Shown: in pieces, positions 1-6,975 of the stretch
How the letters are laid out: every line of letters starts with the position of its first letter
Numbering within the stretch: the stretch's first letter is position 1
Source: Chloroflexota bacterium
GTDB taxonomy: Bacteria > Chloroflexota > Anaerolineae > UBA4142
Assembly (NCBI GenBank): GCA_016199405.1
Contig: JACQGS010000078.1
Coordinates: 1-16,914, forward strand
Reading direction: 5' to 3'
Length of the DNA stretch: 16,914 nt
The notes under the pieces: model-generated
The model's input: the letters and a program-made list of their open reading frames with translations, nothing else
What the model was told of the DNA's origin: nothing
The model's database searches: none
Made by a program: the position numbers and the translations under genes

Positions 1-128
1 ACATAGATGAGCGACGGCAAGACGTGCGGGTTATCGTTTGCCGCGTCGAGTTGCAAACGATGCAGCGCGTGTCCGTCGTACATCGCGATGGATGAATTGG
101 TCGTGCCGAAATCAATGCCGAGTTTCAT
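1..128 (-). CDS. Hsp70/DnaK-like ATPase, N-terminal fragment
   Basis: Read on the minus strand from the ATG at 128, the protein begins MKLGIDFGTTNSSIAMYDG and runs off the window at residue 42. The G-I-D-F-G-T-T-N-S stretch is the phosphate-1 loop of the actin/Hsp70 ATPase fold. Starting directly on this motif is typical of DnaK and of DnaK-like stand-alone Hsp70 proteins. Only this loop is visible, so chaperone DnaK, an HscA/YegD-type paralogue or another Hsp70-family protein cannot be separated. The segment GHALHRLQLDAAND is less DnaK-like, so I favour an Hsp70-family paralogue. No clear Shine-Dalgarno sequence precedes it, and the upstream terminator separates it from the hicAB operon. Confidence 0.8.
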   Translation of the reverse strand, partial: MKLGIDFGTTNSSIAMYDGHALHRLQLDAANDNPHVLPSLIY

Positions 129-186
129 AGGCGGTGACAAGTGACGGGTGGCAAGTGACAAGCAAGAAACGCGCTACTCGCGCGAT

Positions 187-223
187 TGAAAAGAAAACCC
201 ATCTGCCGCGAAATGCAGATGGG
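187..223 (-). terminator. Rho-independent terminator of the DUF6941-hicAB operon
   Basis: A perfect 9-bp inverted repeat, CCCATCTGC (198-206) and GCAGATGGG (215-223), encloses an 8-nt loop. On the minus strand the stem is followed at once by TTTTCTTTT (197 down to 189). This is the layout of an intrinsic terminator for transcription coming from hicB toward lower coordinates. A second outer match, GAAAACCC (193-200) with GGGTTTTC (233-240), could extend the structure and make it partly bidirectional. Confidence 0.75.
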
Positions 224-312
224 ATTCGATTTGGGTTTTCATTGGAGTTCGCACGCCTTCATGCGAAAAACCTTTGCACGGCATGCTTTGCTCCGTTGAT
301 TTTTTTCAGTTC

Positions 313-372
313 GATGATCCGCTTGGGACTTGGACCCTAAACATACTGATTAAGAGTAGATTGTTCTTGAGC
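313..372 (-). pseudogene. Decayed tRNA-Lys(CTT) copy
   Basis: The segment aligns without gaps to the 3' two thirds of the intact tRNA-Lys(CTT) at 1702-1774. It shares the T-loop region, the anticodon-loop core TTAAGAG and the acceptor 3' strand start, with roughly ten differences over about 55 bases. In the copy the anticodon stem no longer pairs, the T stem has mismatches, and the 5' acceptor and D arm are unrecognisable, so it cannot fold as a tRNA. It lies between hicB and its terminator, so it would sit in the 3' untranslated part of that transcript. Confidence 0.65.
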
Positions 373-405
373 AAGGGTTTATTAGACATTGAGTCAGAGC
401 TAGAT

Positions 406-741
406 CTATGTTCGAATGAGTTCTGCCGGGGGTGCGCTGTATTCGCTCTCAACTTTGGTGGCGAAATAGCCGGTTTGGACGACTGGCCTTTCGGTCGAGT
501 CTTTTGGCAAGAGATATTGTGGCACGGGTACGGGAAGATTGTTATTGAGTAAATGCTCAATAACTAATTCGCGTGCCTCTTCGAGGTCTTGGAGCGCTTC
601 CTCAGGGGTGTCGCCTTGACTCATACATCCCGGTAATTCCGGGTGCGAGGCAACATAGCATGCGCCGCCCGCAGTAGTCTCTTCAAGCAAAACAATTGTG
701 AGGTACTTGAGATTGCTAAAGTGCTTGACCCTTGCGTTCAT
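406..741 (-). CDS. hicB: HicB-family antitoxin
   Basis: This 111-residue protein matches the HicB antitoxin fold: an N-terminal partial RNase H-like domain with YLTIVLLEE, the CYVASHPELPGCMSQGDTPEEAL core and an amphipathic EEARELVIEHLL helix (residues about 14-65). HicB proteins bind and neutralise the HicA mRNA interferase and usually autoregulate the operon. The tail (about 68-111) is proline-rich and shows no obvious ribbon-helix-helix or HTH motif, so DNA binding is doubtful. The ATG at 741 has a strong GGAGG ribosome-binding site at 748-752 and lies within the end of hicA (26-nt overlap), which suggests translational coupling. Lower GC than neighbouring housekeeping genes fits a mobile toxin-antitoxin cassette. 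Confidence 0.85.
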   Translation of the reverse strand: MNARVKHFSNLKYLTIVLLEETTAGGACYVASHPELPGCMSQGDTPEEALQDLEEARELVIEHLLNNNLPVPVPQYLLPKDSTERPVVQTGYFATKVESEYSAPPAELIRT

Positions 742-985
742 TTTTTGCCTCCAGTTTTTTCAACTCACCTATCAATCTGATCACAGCGGAGATGTAAGGC
801 TTCGCGAGTTCTTTTCGATGCGCGACATTTAAAACGAGTTGCGGATAATGGGGATGCGAATACAATCGCCCGTGTCTTGCTTCGCGGAATGTGAAACCAA
901 AACTTGTTAATAGCGAATCGACGTCTAGATTACTCCAACCTGCTTTGGTCGCGCGCATGCGCTCTAGAAGCTTCTCATTGCCCAC
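716..985 (-). CDS. hicA: HicA-family mRNA interferase toxin
   Basis: An 89-residue small basic protein with the double-stranded-RNA-binding-like HicA fold: LLTSFGFTFREARHGRLYSH, then LVLNVAHRKELAKPYISAVIRLIGEL. HicA toxins cleave mRNA and use a conserved histidine, for which H38 and H44 (in RHGRLYSHPHY) are the candidates here. The GTG at 983-985 is used as start because an AGGA-containing site precedes it by about 12 nt; an in-frame ATG at 958 would give an 80-residue form. The gene begins 9 nt after the DUF6941-like gene and overlaps hicB, so the three form one operon. The toxin-before-antitoxin order is the usual hicAB order. Confidence 0.85.
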   Translation of the reverse strand: MGNEKLLERMRATKAGWSNLDVDSLLTSFGFTFREARHGRLYSHPHYPQLVLNVAHRKELAKPYISAVIRLIGELKKLEAKNERKGQAL

Positions 986-994
986 AATGATTTT

Positions 995-1414
995 CTATCC
1001 TTGCAGAGCGGCAGGAGGTGTGGTTTGGATTTGGGTGACTTCGAGAGGAATTTCGGCTGCCAAAGTCTCACCAATTAGAATGTGAAACTCGTAACTTCCA
1101 AATCGGGGGAACTTAGCCCCATTAATAACAAGAATTTGATTGGCTAAAGTAGCCAAGCCATTTGGGTTTCTCTGCACATTAATGTGAACGCCAAGGCGGA
1201 AATGTTCGCGTCCATCCTCGTCGAGTAGAACAAATTTGACGTCTTTTTCCCCTACTTCGCTGGGCTCAAACTCGAATTGCGTTACGAGTTGCATTTGAGG
1301 ATGGATGACAGGAGCAACTGGGGCGAAAAGGATTGAAAAGATGCCCATAACATTCAGCTTGCCTTGCTCCGCGATATTGGCGTAATCAGCGAGAACGGCA
1401 ACTCTGGTTCTCAA
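995..1414 (-). CDS. DUF6941-like conserved protein, first gene of the hicAB operon
   Basis: A 139-residue soluble protein with no signal peptide or membrane segment. The N-terminus (VAVLADYANIAEQGKLNVMGIFSILFA) and the later LLDEDGREHFRL and RFGSYEFHILI segments resemble the DUF6941 family, whose function is unknown; the sequence reads as a beta-sandwich-like domain. The start is a TTG at 1412-1414, chosen because AGGAG (1421-1425 on the complement) sits 6 nt upstream and no good ATG exists. Its stop is 9 nt from the hicA start, so co-expression with the toxin-antitoxin pair is likely, although it may simply be a host gene that shares the promoter. The family name is from memory of its N-terminal pattern. 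Confidence 0.7.
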   Translation of the reverse strand: MRTRVAVLADYANIAEQGKLNVMGIFSILFAPVAPVIHPQMQLVTQFEFEPSEVGEKDVKFVLLDEDGREHFRLGVHINVQRNPNGLATLANQILVINGAKFPRFGSYEFHILIGETLAAEIPLEVTQIQTTPPAALQG

Positions 1415-1504
1415 AATCGTCTCCTGTCTTGATCATGCCTGCCAACGCCCACGTCCGGCGCGACAGTGCAATCGTGGATCTTGCAGGCTGCCGCGGCTAG
1501 TCAA

Positions 1505-1532
1505 ATTATAGCACAAACAGACTAAAGCACAA
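1505..1532 (-). promoter_or_regulatory. Putative promoter of the DUF6941-hicAB operon
   Basis: On the minus strand a perfect TATAAT (1510-1505) is preceded by TGC, an extended -10, and 16 bp further upstream by TTGTGC (1532-1527), a weak -35. The start codon lies about 90 nt downstream. The rest of the 1415-1701 spacer shows no gene or further structure that I can support. Confidence 0.5.
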
Positions 1533-1701
1533 ACATGACTGGTGATTGTATACATCTCGGCACTGTCATTTCGAGGAGCATAGTTTGCGGACCGATTGAG
1601 CAATCAAGTTGTCGCATCGGGCAGTAGTCAATTCAGACAGTCGACAACATTGATAATATTTTTCTCGATAGGGAAAAACTTCGCAGGACAGTTTCCCCTG
1701 A

Positions 1702-1774
1702 TGATCCGGCAGGGACTTGAACCCTGAACCTATTGATTAAGAGTCAATTGCTCTGCCAATTGAGCTACCGGACC
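1702..1774 (-). tRNA. tRNA-Lys(CTT)
   Basis: A 73-nt cloverleaf: acceptor GGTCCGG/CCGGATC with one G-U, D stem GCTC/GAGC, anticodon stem ATTGA/TCAAT with loop CTCTTAA (anticodon CTT, T33 present), T stem CAGGG/CCCTG, discriminator A. CCA is not encoded. All conserved positions are normal, unlike several members of the array at the other end of the window. It decodes AAG. Confidence 0.97.
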
Positions 1775-1789
1775 GTTCTACACACTGAA

Positions 1790-1818
1790 AATATACCATG
1801 ACTGTTTTTGGTTTGCAA
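1790..1818 (-). promoter_or_regulatory. Promoter of tRNA-Lys(CTT)
   Basis: On the minus strand TTGCAA (1818-1813) and TATATT (1795-1790) are separated by exactly 17 bp. Transcription would begin about 9 nt before the tRNA 5' end at 1774. Confidence 0.65.
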
Positions 1819-1828
1819 ATCAAGGTTC

Positions 1829-1857
1829 TTGAATTTTCTTTGAGCCGGTGCTATACT
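1829..1857 (+). promoter_or_regulatory. Promoter of tRNA-Arg(CCT)
   Basis: TTGAAT (1829-1834) and TATACT (1852-1857) with a 17-bp spacer, plus a TGC extended -10. The predicted start near 1864 is about 7 nt before the tRNA. It is back to back with the tRNA-Lys promoter. Confidence 0.7.
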
Positions 1858-1870
1858 CTTTGCCACAGTC

Positions 1871-1944
1871 GCCCTCGTAGCTCAAATGGATCGAGCAAGG
1901 CACTCCTAACGCCGAGGTTGTGGGTTCAAATCCCGCCGGGGGCA
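1871..1944 (+). tRNA. tRNA-Arg(CCT)
   Basis: Acceptor GCCCTCG/CGGGGGC, D stem GCTC/GAGC, anticodon loop CTCCTAA (CCT, T33 present), T stem GTGGG/CCCGC, loop TTCAAAT, discriminator A, no encoded CCA. The anticodon stem has only the three central GGC/GCC pairs plus mismatches at its ends. It decodes AGG. Confidence 0.92.
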
Positions 1945-1988
1945 CTTTCCAATTTCGGATTGTGGCTTTCGGATTTCGGATCATTCGT

Positions 1989-3728
1989 TTATTCGTTCTC
2001 CGTTCGCTGACTCCCTTGCTTCTTGAACATCCGCAAAATTTCCGCGACCGTTGTCGCGTCCTCCGGCTTTTTGTCCGCGCGAATAAATCCTTTCACGCGC
2101 GGAAAACGCAACGCATAGCCCGGCTCATCGTCGATTTTGCCGGCGGTGTGAATCGGCGAGCGCGTAATTTCATCGGCTTGCATCTCGATCACGTACTTCG
2201 GTTCGACCCACACATCCGGCTCCATCACCGCCTCGACGCGCGCGTGCGGATGATCTAACGCGATTTTGTCCAAGAGCGCGCGCATCTGGGGCCATTCCTC
2301 ATCTGAAAACCCCGTTCCAATTTTTGCCACCGTCACAAATTTATCCTGCTGGTCATCGTACAGCGCGACCAACAGCGCGCCGATGCCAAACCGCGCGCGC
2401 ATCCCGCGCCCGCGCAAATAGCCGACGACGACGCCGTCCACCGTATCGGTCAGATGCCCCTGATACGAGCGTTTGAGTTTCATCCAATTGAAATTGCGCG
2501 CGCCGGCTTGATACGGGCTATCGAGCCGCTTTGCCATAATGCCTTCCAGCCCGTGCTCGATTTTCTCCATGAAAAACTTTTCGATCAGTTTCGCGTCTTG
2601 GGTAACGAGTTGCTCCGCGACTTCCAGCGTCTCGCCGCGCGCGATCAATTTGTCCAAGAGCGCGTGACGTTCTTGATAGCCGACGCGCGTGACGTCCTTG
2701 CCATCCGCGTACAGCAAATCGAACGCTAAAAGTTTGAGCGGCAATTTCGCTTGAGACTCGGCGATGCCGTGCTTGCGTTTGCGCTGCGTCGTCATTTGGA
2801 ACGGCAAATAATCGCCGGTCTCGGTGTCCACCGCGAGCGCCTCGCCTTCCAGAATCGCGGTCTTGGCTTTGAATTGTTTGCGGACGCCCTCGGCAATATC
2901 CGGAAACATCTCGGTCGTCTCTTCGAGATTGCGCGAATAAATGCGGACTCTGTCGCCGTCTTTATGAATTTGCGCGCGCAGTCCATCGTACTTGGGCTCG
3001 ATCGCGCATTTGCCGAGCCGCGTCACAACATCTTCGGACGATTTCGCGCGTTCGGCGAGCGCCATGCGCACCGGGTTTCCAACCTTGACCTGAATTTTTT
3101 CGAGCGCATCCACGCCGTCGGCTTTGAAGATGCGCGCAACCTCGCCGAGATCGGAACAAACATTGTAGGCGCGCTCGATCGGCGCGCGCAAAGATTTGTC
3201 GCCGGTTTTCGACCACGACAAACTTTCCATCACGGTCGGATCGCCGATGCCGAGCCGTAAGCGCCCAAGCGGGATACGCAGCAGATAGCGCGCTTCCGCG
3301 CCGGATAATTTGTTCAGCAAATCCGCGAGCAGATCGGTTTTCTTTTCGACTGTGCCTTCGCCGCTTGTCGTCGCGATTTGCATCAATTGATCGTACACTT
3401 TTTTGACGGTCAGCTTGCTGCCATCATTCTGCTTGAGCAAATTTTCGGCGACCGTGCCGTAATCGCCTTTCGTTTTGTATTGTTTCTTGATCGCGTCGAT
3501 GGTTTTGCCGGACGCTTTCGCGAGCGCTTGCGCGGCAAGCGCGTCGCCGATGCCGAAATCAATCGGCGCGAATGCCGGTCCCAAACGCTCTTGCGTCAGA
3601 TAAATGATTGGCGCGATATCTTCTTCGCTCGCGCCTTTGAACAATTCCGCCAGCGCCGCGGTCATTTCCAGCCGCTTGGTGGTTTTTTCAAGCCGAGCAA
3701 GGCAGTCCACTAACTTTGCAAAGCGCAT
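1989..3728 (-). CDS. ATP-dependent DNA ligase, archaeal type
   Basis: 579 residues, the usual size for archaeal/Lig1-like ATP-dependent ligases, which seal DNA nicks through a lysyl-AMP intermediate. An alpha-helical DNA-binding domain (about 1-210) is followed by the nucleotidyltransferase core. Motif I EPKYDGLR has catalytic K246, motif III is LEGEALAVD (293-301), motif IV EGIMAKR (395-401) and motif V WMKLKR (415-420). An OB-fold domain follows (about 425-560) with DGVVVGYLRGRG and the closing RFPRV segment. The ATG at 3728 is preferred over one 63 nt upstream because GAGGAG lies 6 nt before it. It is divergent from maf. Such ligases supplement NAD-dependent LigA in many bacteria; no Ku or LigD domains are seen, so general repair rather than Ku-LigD end joining is inferred. 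Confidence 0.95.
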   Translation of the reverse strand: MRFAKLVDCLARLEKTTKRLEMTAALAELFKGASEEDIAPIIYLTQERLGPAFAPIDFGIGDALAAQALAKASGKTIDAIKKQYKTKGDYGTVAENLLKQNDGSKLTVKKVYDQLMQIATTSGEGTVEKKTDLLADLLNKLSGAEARYLLRIPLGRLRLGIGDPTVMESLSWSKTGDKSLRAPIERAYNVCSDLGEVARIFKADGVDALEKIQVKVGNPVRMALAERAKSSEDVVTRLGKCAIEPKYDGLRAQIHKDGDRVRIYSRNLEETTEMFPDIAEGVRKQFKAKTAILEGEALAVDTETGDYLPFQMTTQRKRKHGIAESQAKLPLKLLAFDLLYADGKDVTRVGYQERHALLDKLIARGETLEVAEQLVTQDAKLIEKFFMEKIEHGLEGIMAKRLDSPYQAGARNFNWMKLKRSYQGHLTDTVDGVVVGYLRGRGMRARFGIGALLVALYDDQQDKFVTVAKIGTGFSDEEWPQMRALLDKIALDHPHARVEAVMEPDVWVEPKYVIEMQADEITRSPIHTAGKIDDEPGYALRFPRVKGFIRADKKPEDATTVAEILRMFKKQGSQRTENE

Positions 3729-3848
3729 AGGTTTCTCCTCGAAGTATGATCCGTGAAAGGTGAACCGATTGGATTTGTACGCGCGCTTCACGTTTCACGC
3801 ATTACGCAATACTTGATTGCTCAACACTTTATCATACTCTCAACATCC

Positions 3849-3877
3849 TTGACAAATGCAATCCGCTCCCCTATTAT
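3849..3877 (+). promoter_or_regulatory. Strong sigma-70-type promoter of maf
   Basis: TTGACA (3849-3854), a 17-bp spacer and TATTAT (3872-3877). Transcription should begin around 3884-3888. The -10 box overlaps the ATG at 3876, so the transcript would either be leaderless from the in-frame GTG at 3888 or lack the annotated start. Confidence 0.7.
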
Positions 3878-4526
3878 GCGACGCGTCGTGCTCATTCTCG
3901 CCTCCACGTCGCCGCGCCGCCGCGAATTGATTCAACTGCTCGGTCTCGAATTTCAAATTGTGCCGGTGGACGTTGACGAATCGGTGTTGCCGGCTGAATC
4001 GCCGGCAGAATTGGTGCAGCGCCTCAGCCGCGCAAAAGCGAACATTGCCGCGCAAGAATTTCCGAACGCGAGCATCGTCGCGGCAGATACGCTCGTCGCG
4101 TTTCAAGCGCAGATGCTCGGCAAGCCGCGCGACGCGGACGAGGCGCGACGAATGTTGAAAGCATTGCGCGGAACGCGGCACACCGTTTTTTCCGGGCTGA
4201 CCACGCGCAAGAACGCGAAAGAAATAACCGTCCTCGTGCAAACCAGCGTCTGGATGCGCGATTATTCCGACGCGCAGATCGAAGCGTACGTCGCGACCGG
4301 CGACCCGCTCGACAAAGCCGCGGCGTACGCGGTGCAGCATCGCGATTTTCATCCGGTCGCGCGCGTCGAGGGCTGTTACGCGAACGTGATGGGCTTACCG
4401 CTCTGCCATTTGCAGCGCGCCTTGCGCGCGTTTGGCGTGATCGCGCCGGAGCCGGATACGGCGTGCCAGAAGCACTTGCATATCATCTGCCCGGTGGCAA
4501 AGGAAATTCTGAACTCAAAATTCTAA
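3876..4526 (+). CDS. maf: Maf nucleoside triphosphate pyrophosphatase
   Basis: A 216-residue Maf/HAM1-superfamily house-cleaning enzyme that hydrolyses dTTP/UTP and modified pyrimidine NTPs to the monophosphate. Visible motifs are ASTSPRRREL (9-18), AADT with the catalytic Asp at 71, GKP (82-84), DPLDKAAAYAVQ (143-154) and EGCYANVMGLPL (165-176); the DKAxAY pattern is of the YhdE type rather than YceF. The ATG at 3876 lies inside a strong promoter, so the GTG at 3888, giving M-LILASTSPRR and 212 residues, may be the real start and fits family N-termini better. The last 20 or so residues run into an AT-rich repeat spacer and look like a non-conserved extension. Confidence 0.93.
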   Translation: MRRVVLILASTSPRRRELIQLLGLEFQIVPVDVDESVLPAESPAELVQRLSRAKANIAAQEFPNASIVAADTLVAFQAQMLGKPRDADEARRMLKALRGTRHTVFSGLTTRKNAKEITVLVQTSVWMRDYSDAQIEAYVATGDPLDKAAAYAVQHRDFHPVARVEGCYANVMGLPLCHLQRALRAFGVIAPEPDTACQKHLHIICPVAKEILNSKF

Positions 4527-4570
4527 ATTCTGAATTCGCGGTTTCTAAATCCGAAATCCGCAATCTAAAA

Positions 4571-4597
4571 CACTTGCACCGCACGCAAGTGCAGGTG
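4571..4597. repeat. REP-like hairpin, copy A
   Basis: CACTTGC (4571-4577), loop ACCGCAC, GCAAGTG (4585-4591), then CAGGTG. It matches copies at 7513-7542 and 15193-15231 in stem length, loop and the trailing GGTG. It fills the spacer between maf and the helicase gene, next to AT-rich degenerate repeats (4505-4570) built from AAATTCTGAA and AAATCCGAA units. Confidence 0.7.
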
Positions 4598-4610
4598 TCC
4601 GAAATTGAAT

Positions 4611-6965
4611 ATGGACATTCTCTCCCAACTCAACCCCGAACAACGCGATGCCGTGCAAATGGTTGACGGTCCCGTGCTCGTGCTCGCCGGACCGGGCAGC
4701 GGCAAAACGCGCGTCTTGACGCATCGCGTCGCGTATTTGATCCACGATCAACACATTGCGCCGCGCAACATTCTCGCGGTGACCTTCACGAACAAAGCCG
4801 CGCGCGCCATGCGCGAACGCTTGGTGCAAATTGTTGGTGAGGCGAACGCGCAAGACCTCACGCTCGGCACGTTCCACGCGACCTGCGCGCGCTTTTTGCG
4901 ACGCGACGGCGAGCGCATCGGGCTGGCGCGCGGGTTTGTGATTTTCGACGACGACGATCAAAACGCGCTGATGAAACGCATCGTCAAAGAAATGAATTTG
5001 GACGACAAGAAATATCGCCCGGGCGCGGTGCTCGGCGCGATCGGCAAAGCCAAAAATGATTTGATCGGACCTGCGGAGTACGTGCCGCCGTCGTACTGGC
5101 ATGAAGCGGTCGGGCGCGCGTACACGCGCTATCAGCAATTGCTCGCGGAAAACAACGCGGTCGATTTCGATGATCTGATTATGGAGACGGTGCGGCTGTT
5201 GCGCGAGAACGCGGACTTACTCGACCGCTTTCAAGAACGCTATCGCTATTTGCATGTGGACGAATTTCAAGACACGAACGTCGCGCAGTACGTGCTGATG
5301 AAATGGCTCGCGGACAAATACAAGAATTTATTTTGCGTCGGCGATGAAGATCAATCCATCTATATGTGGCGCGGCGCGGATTATCGCAACGTGATGCGCT
5401 TTCGCCAAGATTTTCCAAATACGCGCGTCGCGCTGCTCGAACAAAATTATCGCTCGACCAAAACGATTCTCGACGCGGCGCAAGCGATCATCCGCAAGAA
5501 TTCAACGCGGCACGAAAAGAATTTGTGGACGGAAAATCCCGACGGCAACCGCGTGCGCGTGATCGAAGCGTACAACGAAGAGGAAGAGGCGCAGATCGTC
5601 GTGGATGAAATCGCGCGGATTACACGTAGAGACGTTCCGGGCGGTAGAGACGTTCCGGACGGTAAAGACGTTCCGGCGGAACGTCTCTACAATCCGGGCG
5701 ACATCGCGATTTTTTATCGCACCAACGCGCAATCACGCGTCCTAGAAGATCAATTCGTCCGGCGCGGGATGCTCTATCGCCTCGTCGGCGCAACCAAGTT
5801 TTATCAGCGCCGCGAGGTCAAAGACCTGCTGGCGTACCTGCGCCTCGTGCACAATCCCGGCGACAGCATCGCGTTCCTGCGCGTCATCAACGTCCCGACG
5901 CGCGGGATCGGCAAGAAAACGATTGACGATCTGACGTATTGGGCGCAGAGATTGGATGTGTCGCCAGCATTAGTGCTGGAGCAGATCAGACAGCAGACGA
6001 CAGACGACAGACAACAGAAAGCCGAAAGCAGATCGCAGATTGCGGATGGCGAAAAGCGACTGGCTGAAGGCGAGAGAGATGCGCCACCCGTCACTCGCCA
6101 CCCGTCACTCGACACATTCGACAATCGCTCGCGTGTCGCGTTGCTCGCATTTCACAATCTGCTCGATCAATTGCGCGCGGCGATGCGCGAGATGAAACTG
6201 ACCGAACTTTTCGATTTGATTTTGGAAAAAACCGGCTACGAAACCTACGCGCGCGACGGCTCGCCCGAAGGTGAAGATCGCTGGACCAATGTGCTGGAGT
6301 TACGCTCGGTGACGAAGCAATTTTCCGCCGACGCGGCGGAGATCGCGTTGCCGCAAATGCTCGAAGAGATCGCGCTGGTCGCGGATATTGATTCGTGGGA
6401 TGAACGCACCGACGCGCCGACACTGATGACGTTGCACACCGCGAAGGGCTTGGAATTTCCAGTCGTGTTCATCATCGGATTGGAAGAGGGCTTGTTTCCG
6501 CACTCGCGTTCATACGAAGACCCGGCGGAAATGGAAGAAGAACGGCGGCTGTGTTACGTCGGCATTACGCGCGCAAAAGATCGCGTTTATTTGTTGCATG
6601 CGTTTCGCCGCGCGTTTTATGGCAGTTCCGAACCGGGCGAAGCGTCGCGTTTTCTCGCCGACATTCCGCGCGAACTCGTCACCGGGAATGCAAAATTGCC
6701 GACGCGCGAAAGCCGCGAAACATACGACCGACGCCAAGCGACGGAACGCGGACGCGAAAGGCACACAACTCCCGAACTCGCGCGAAAAAGCGCGGCGAAC
6801 CATTTGAAGTTCAACGCCGGCGACCGCGTCGAGCATCCGCGCTTTGGTGCCGGCATTGTGATCGCGAGCAAAGCGATGGCGGGCGACGAAGAAGTGCAAA
6901 TCGCGTTTGAGGGCAAGGGGATCAAGAATCTGATCGCGAGCATCGCGGGGCTAAAAAAGAAATAA
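4611..6965 (+). CDS. pcrA: PcrA/UvrD-type superfamily 1 DNA helicase
   Basis: A 784-residue 3'-5' SF1A helicase acting in nucleotide excision repair, replication restart and removal of stalled polymerase or RecA. Motifs in order: Walker A GPGSGKT (27-33), Ia TFTNKAA (58-64), LGTFHA (85-90), II DEFQD (217-221), III GDEDQSIYMWRGA (244-256), IV QNYRST (278-283), V TLHTAKGLEF (607-616), VI VGITRAK (650-656). The C-terminus GDRVEHPRFGAGIV...IKNLIA (737-777) is the Tudor-like RNA-polymerase-binding domain of PcrA/UvrD. ATG 4611 is chosen over TTG 4605. Two repeat-derived in-frame expansions (about 338-360 and 459-502) are unusual. The DUF3224 gene follows after 10 nt. Confidence 0.96.
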   Translation: MDILSQLNPEQRDAVQMVDGPVLVLAGPGSGKTRVLTHRVAYLIHDQHIAPRNILAVTFTNKAARAMRERLVQIVGEANAQDLTLGTFHATCARFLRRDGERIGLARGFVIFDDDDQNALMKRIVKEMNLDDKKYRPGAVLGAIGKAKNDLIGPAEYVPPSYWHEAVGRAYTRYQQLLAENNAVDFDDLIMETVRLLRENADLLDRFQERYRYLHVDEFQDTNVAQYVLMKWLADKYKNLFCVGDEDQSIYMWRGADYRNVMRFRQDFPNTRVALLEQNYRSTKTILDAAQAIIRKNSTRHEKNLWTENPDGNRVRVIEAYNEEEEAQIVVDEIARITRRDVPGGRDVPDGKDVPAERLYNPGDIAIFYRTNAQSRVLEDQFVRRGMLYRLVGATKFYQRREVKDLLAYLRLVHNPGDSIAFLRVINVPTRGIGKKTIDDLTYWAQRLDVSPALVLEQIRQQTTDDRQQKAESRSQIADGEKRLAEGERDAPPVTRHPSLDTFDNRSRVALLAFHNLLDQLRAAMREMKLTELFDLILEKTGYETYARDGSPEGEDRWTNVLELRSVTKQFSADAAEIALPQMLEEIALVADIDSWDERTDAPTLMTLHTAKGLEFPVVFIIGLEEGLFPHSRSYEDPAEMEEERRLCYVGITRAKDRVYLLHAFRRAFYGSSEPGEASRFLADIPRELVTGNAKLPTRESRETYDRRQATERGRERHTTPELARKSAANHLKFNAGDRVEHPRFGAGIVIASKAMAGDEEVQIAFEGKGIKNLIASIAGLKKK
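5626..5690. repeat. Tandem palindromic repeat inside the helicase gene
   Basis: Three direct copies of GTAGAGACGTTCCGG with 18-bp period (5626-5640, 5644-5658, 5662-5676, the last with one change) are followed by an inverted copy CGGAACGTCTCTAC (5677-5690). The third and inverted copies form a hairpin. In frame this encodes RDVPGG-RDVPDG-KDVPAE, a segment with no counterpart in PcrA/UvrD between motif IV and the next conserved block. The sequence looks like an extragenic palindrome family that inserted without breaking the frame. Confidence 0.85.
5986..6115. repeat. Spacer-like low-complexity insertion in the helicase gene
   Basis: A CAGACGA-rich tract (about 5989-6015), a segment of the GCAGATTGCGGAT type that resembles the intergenic repeats of this window, and a perfect 14-bp tandem CCACCCGTCACTCG (6084-6097 and 6098-6111). 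Its first 12 bases also occur, inverted, in the spacer at 140-151. The encoded residues (about 459-502) are Q/D/R/E-rich and fall in the 2B region, so a flexible loop is likely. Confidence 0.6.
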
Positions 6966-6975
6966 AGGAGATGCG

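Noticed and set aside
1920..2258. 112-codon open frame on the plus strand overlapping tRNA-Arg and the end of the ligase gene
   Set aside because: It runs antisense to the ligase and starts inside a tRNA; the Arg/His/Phe-rich product is typical of reverse-frame shadows in GC-rich genes.
3741..3848. Promoter for the ligase gene in the divergent spacer
   Set aside because: On the minus strand the TTGTCA and TATGAT/GATAAA candidates have poor spacing; no convincing pair was found.
5626..5690. Possible frameshift or assembly error in the helicase gene
   Set aside because: The frame continues through all SF1 motifs on both sides and the repeat period is 18 bp, so the gene is intact.
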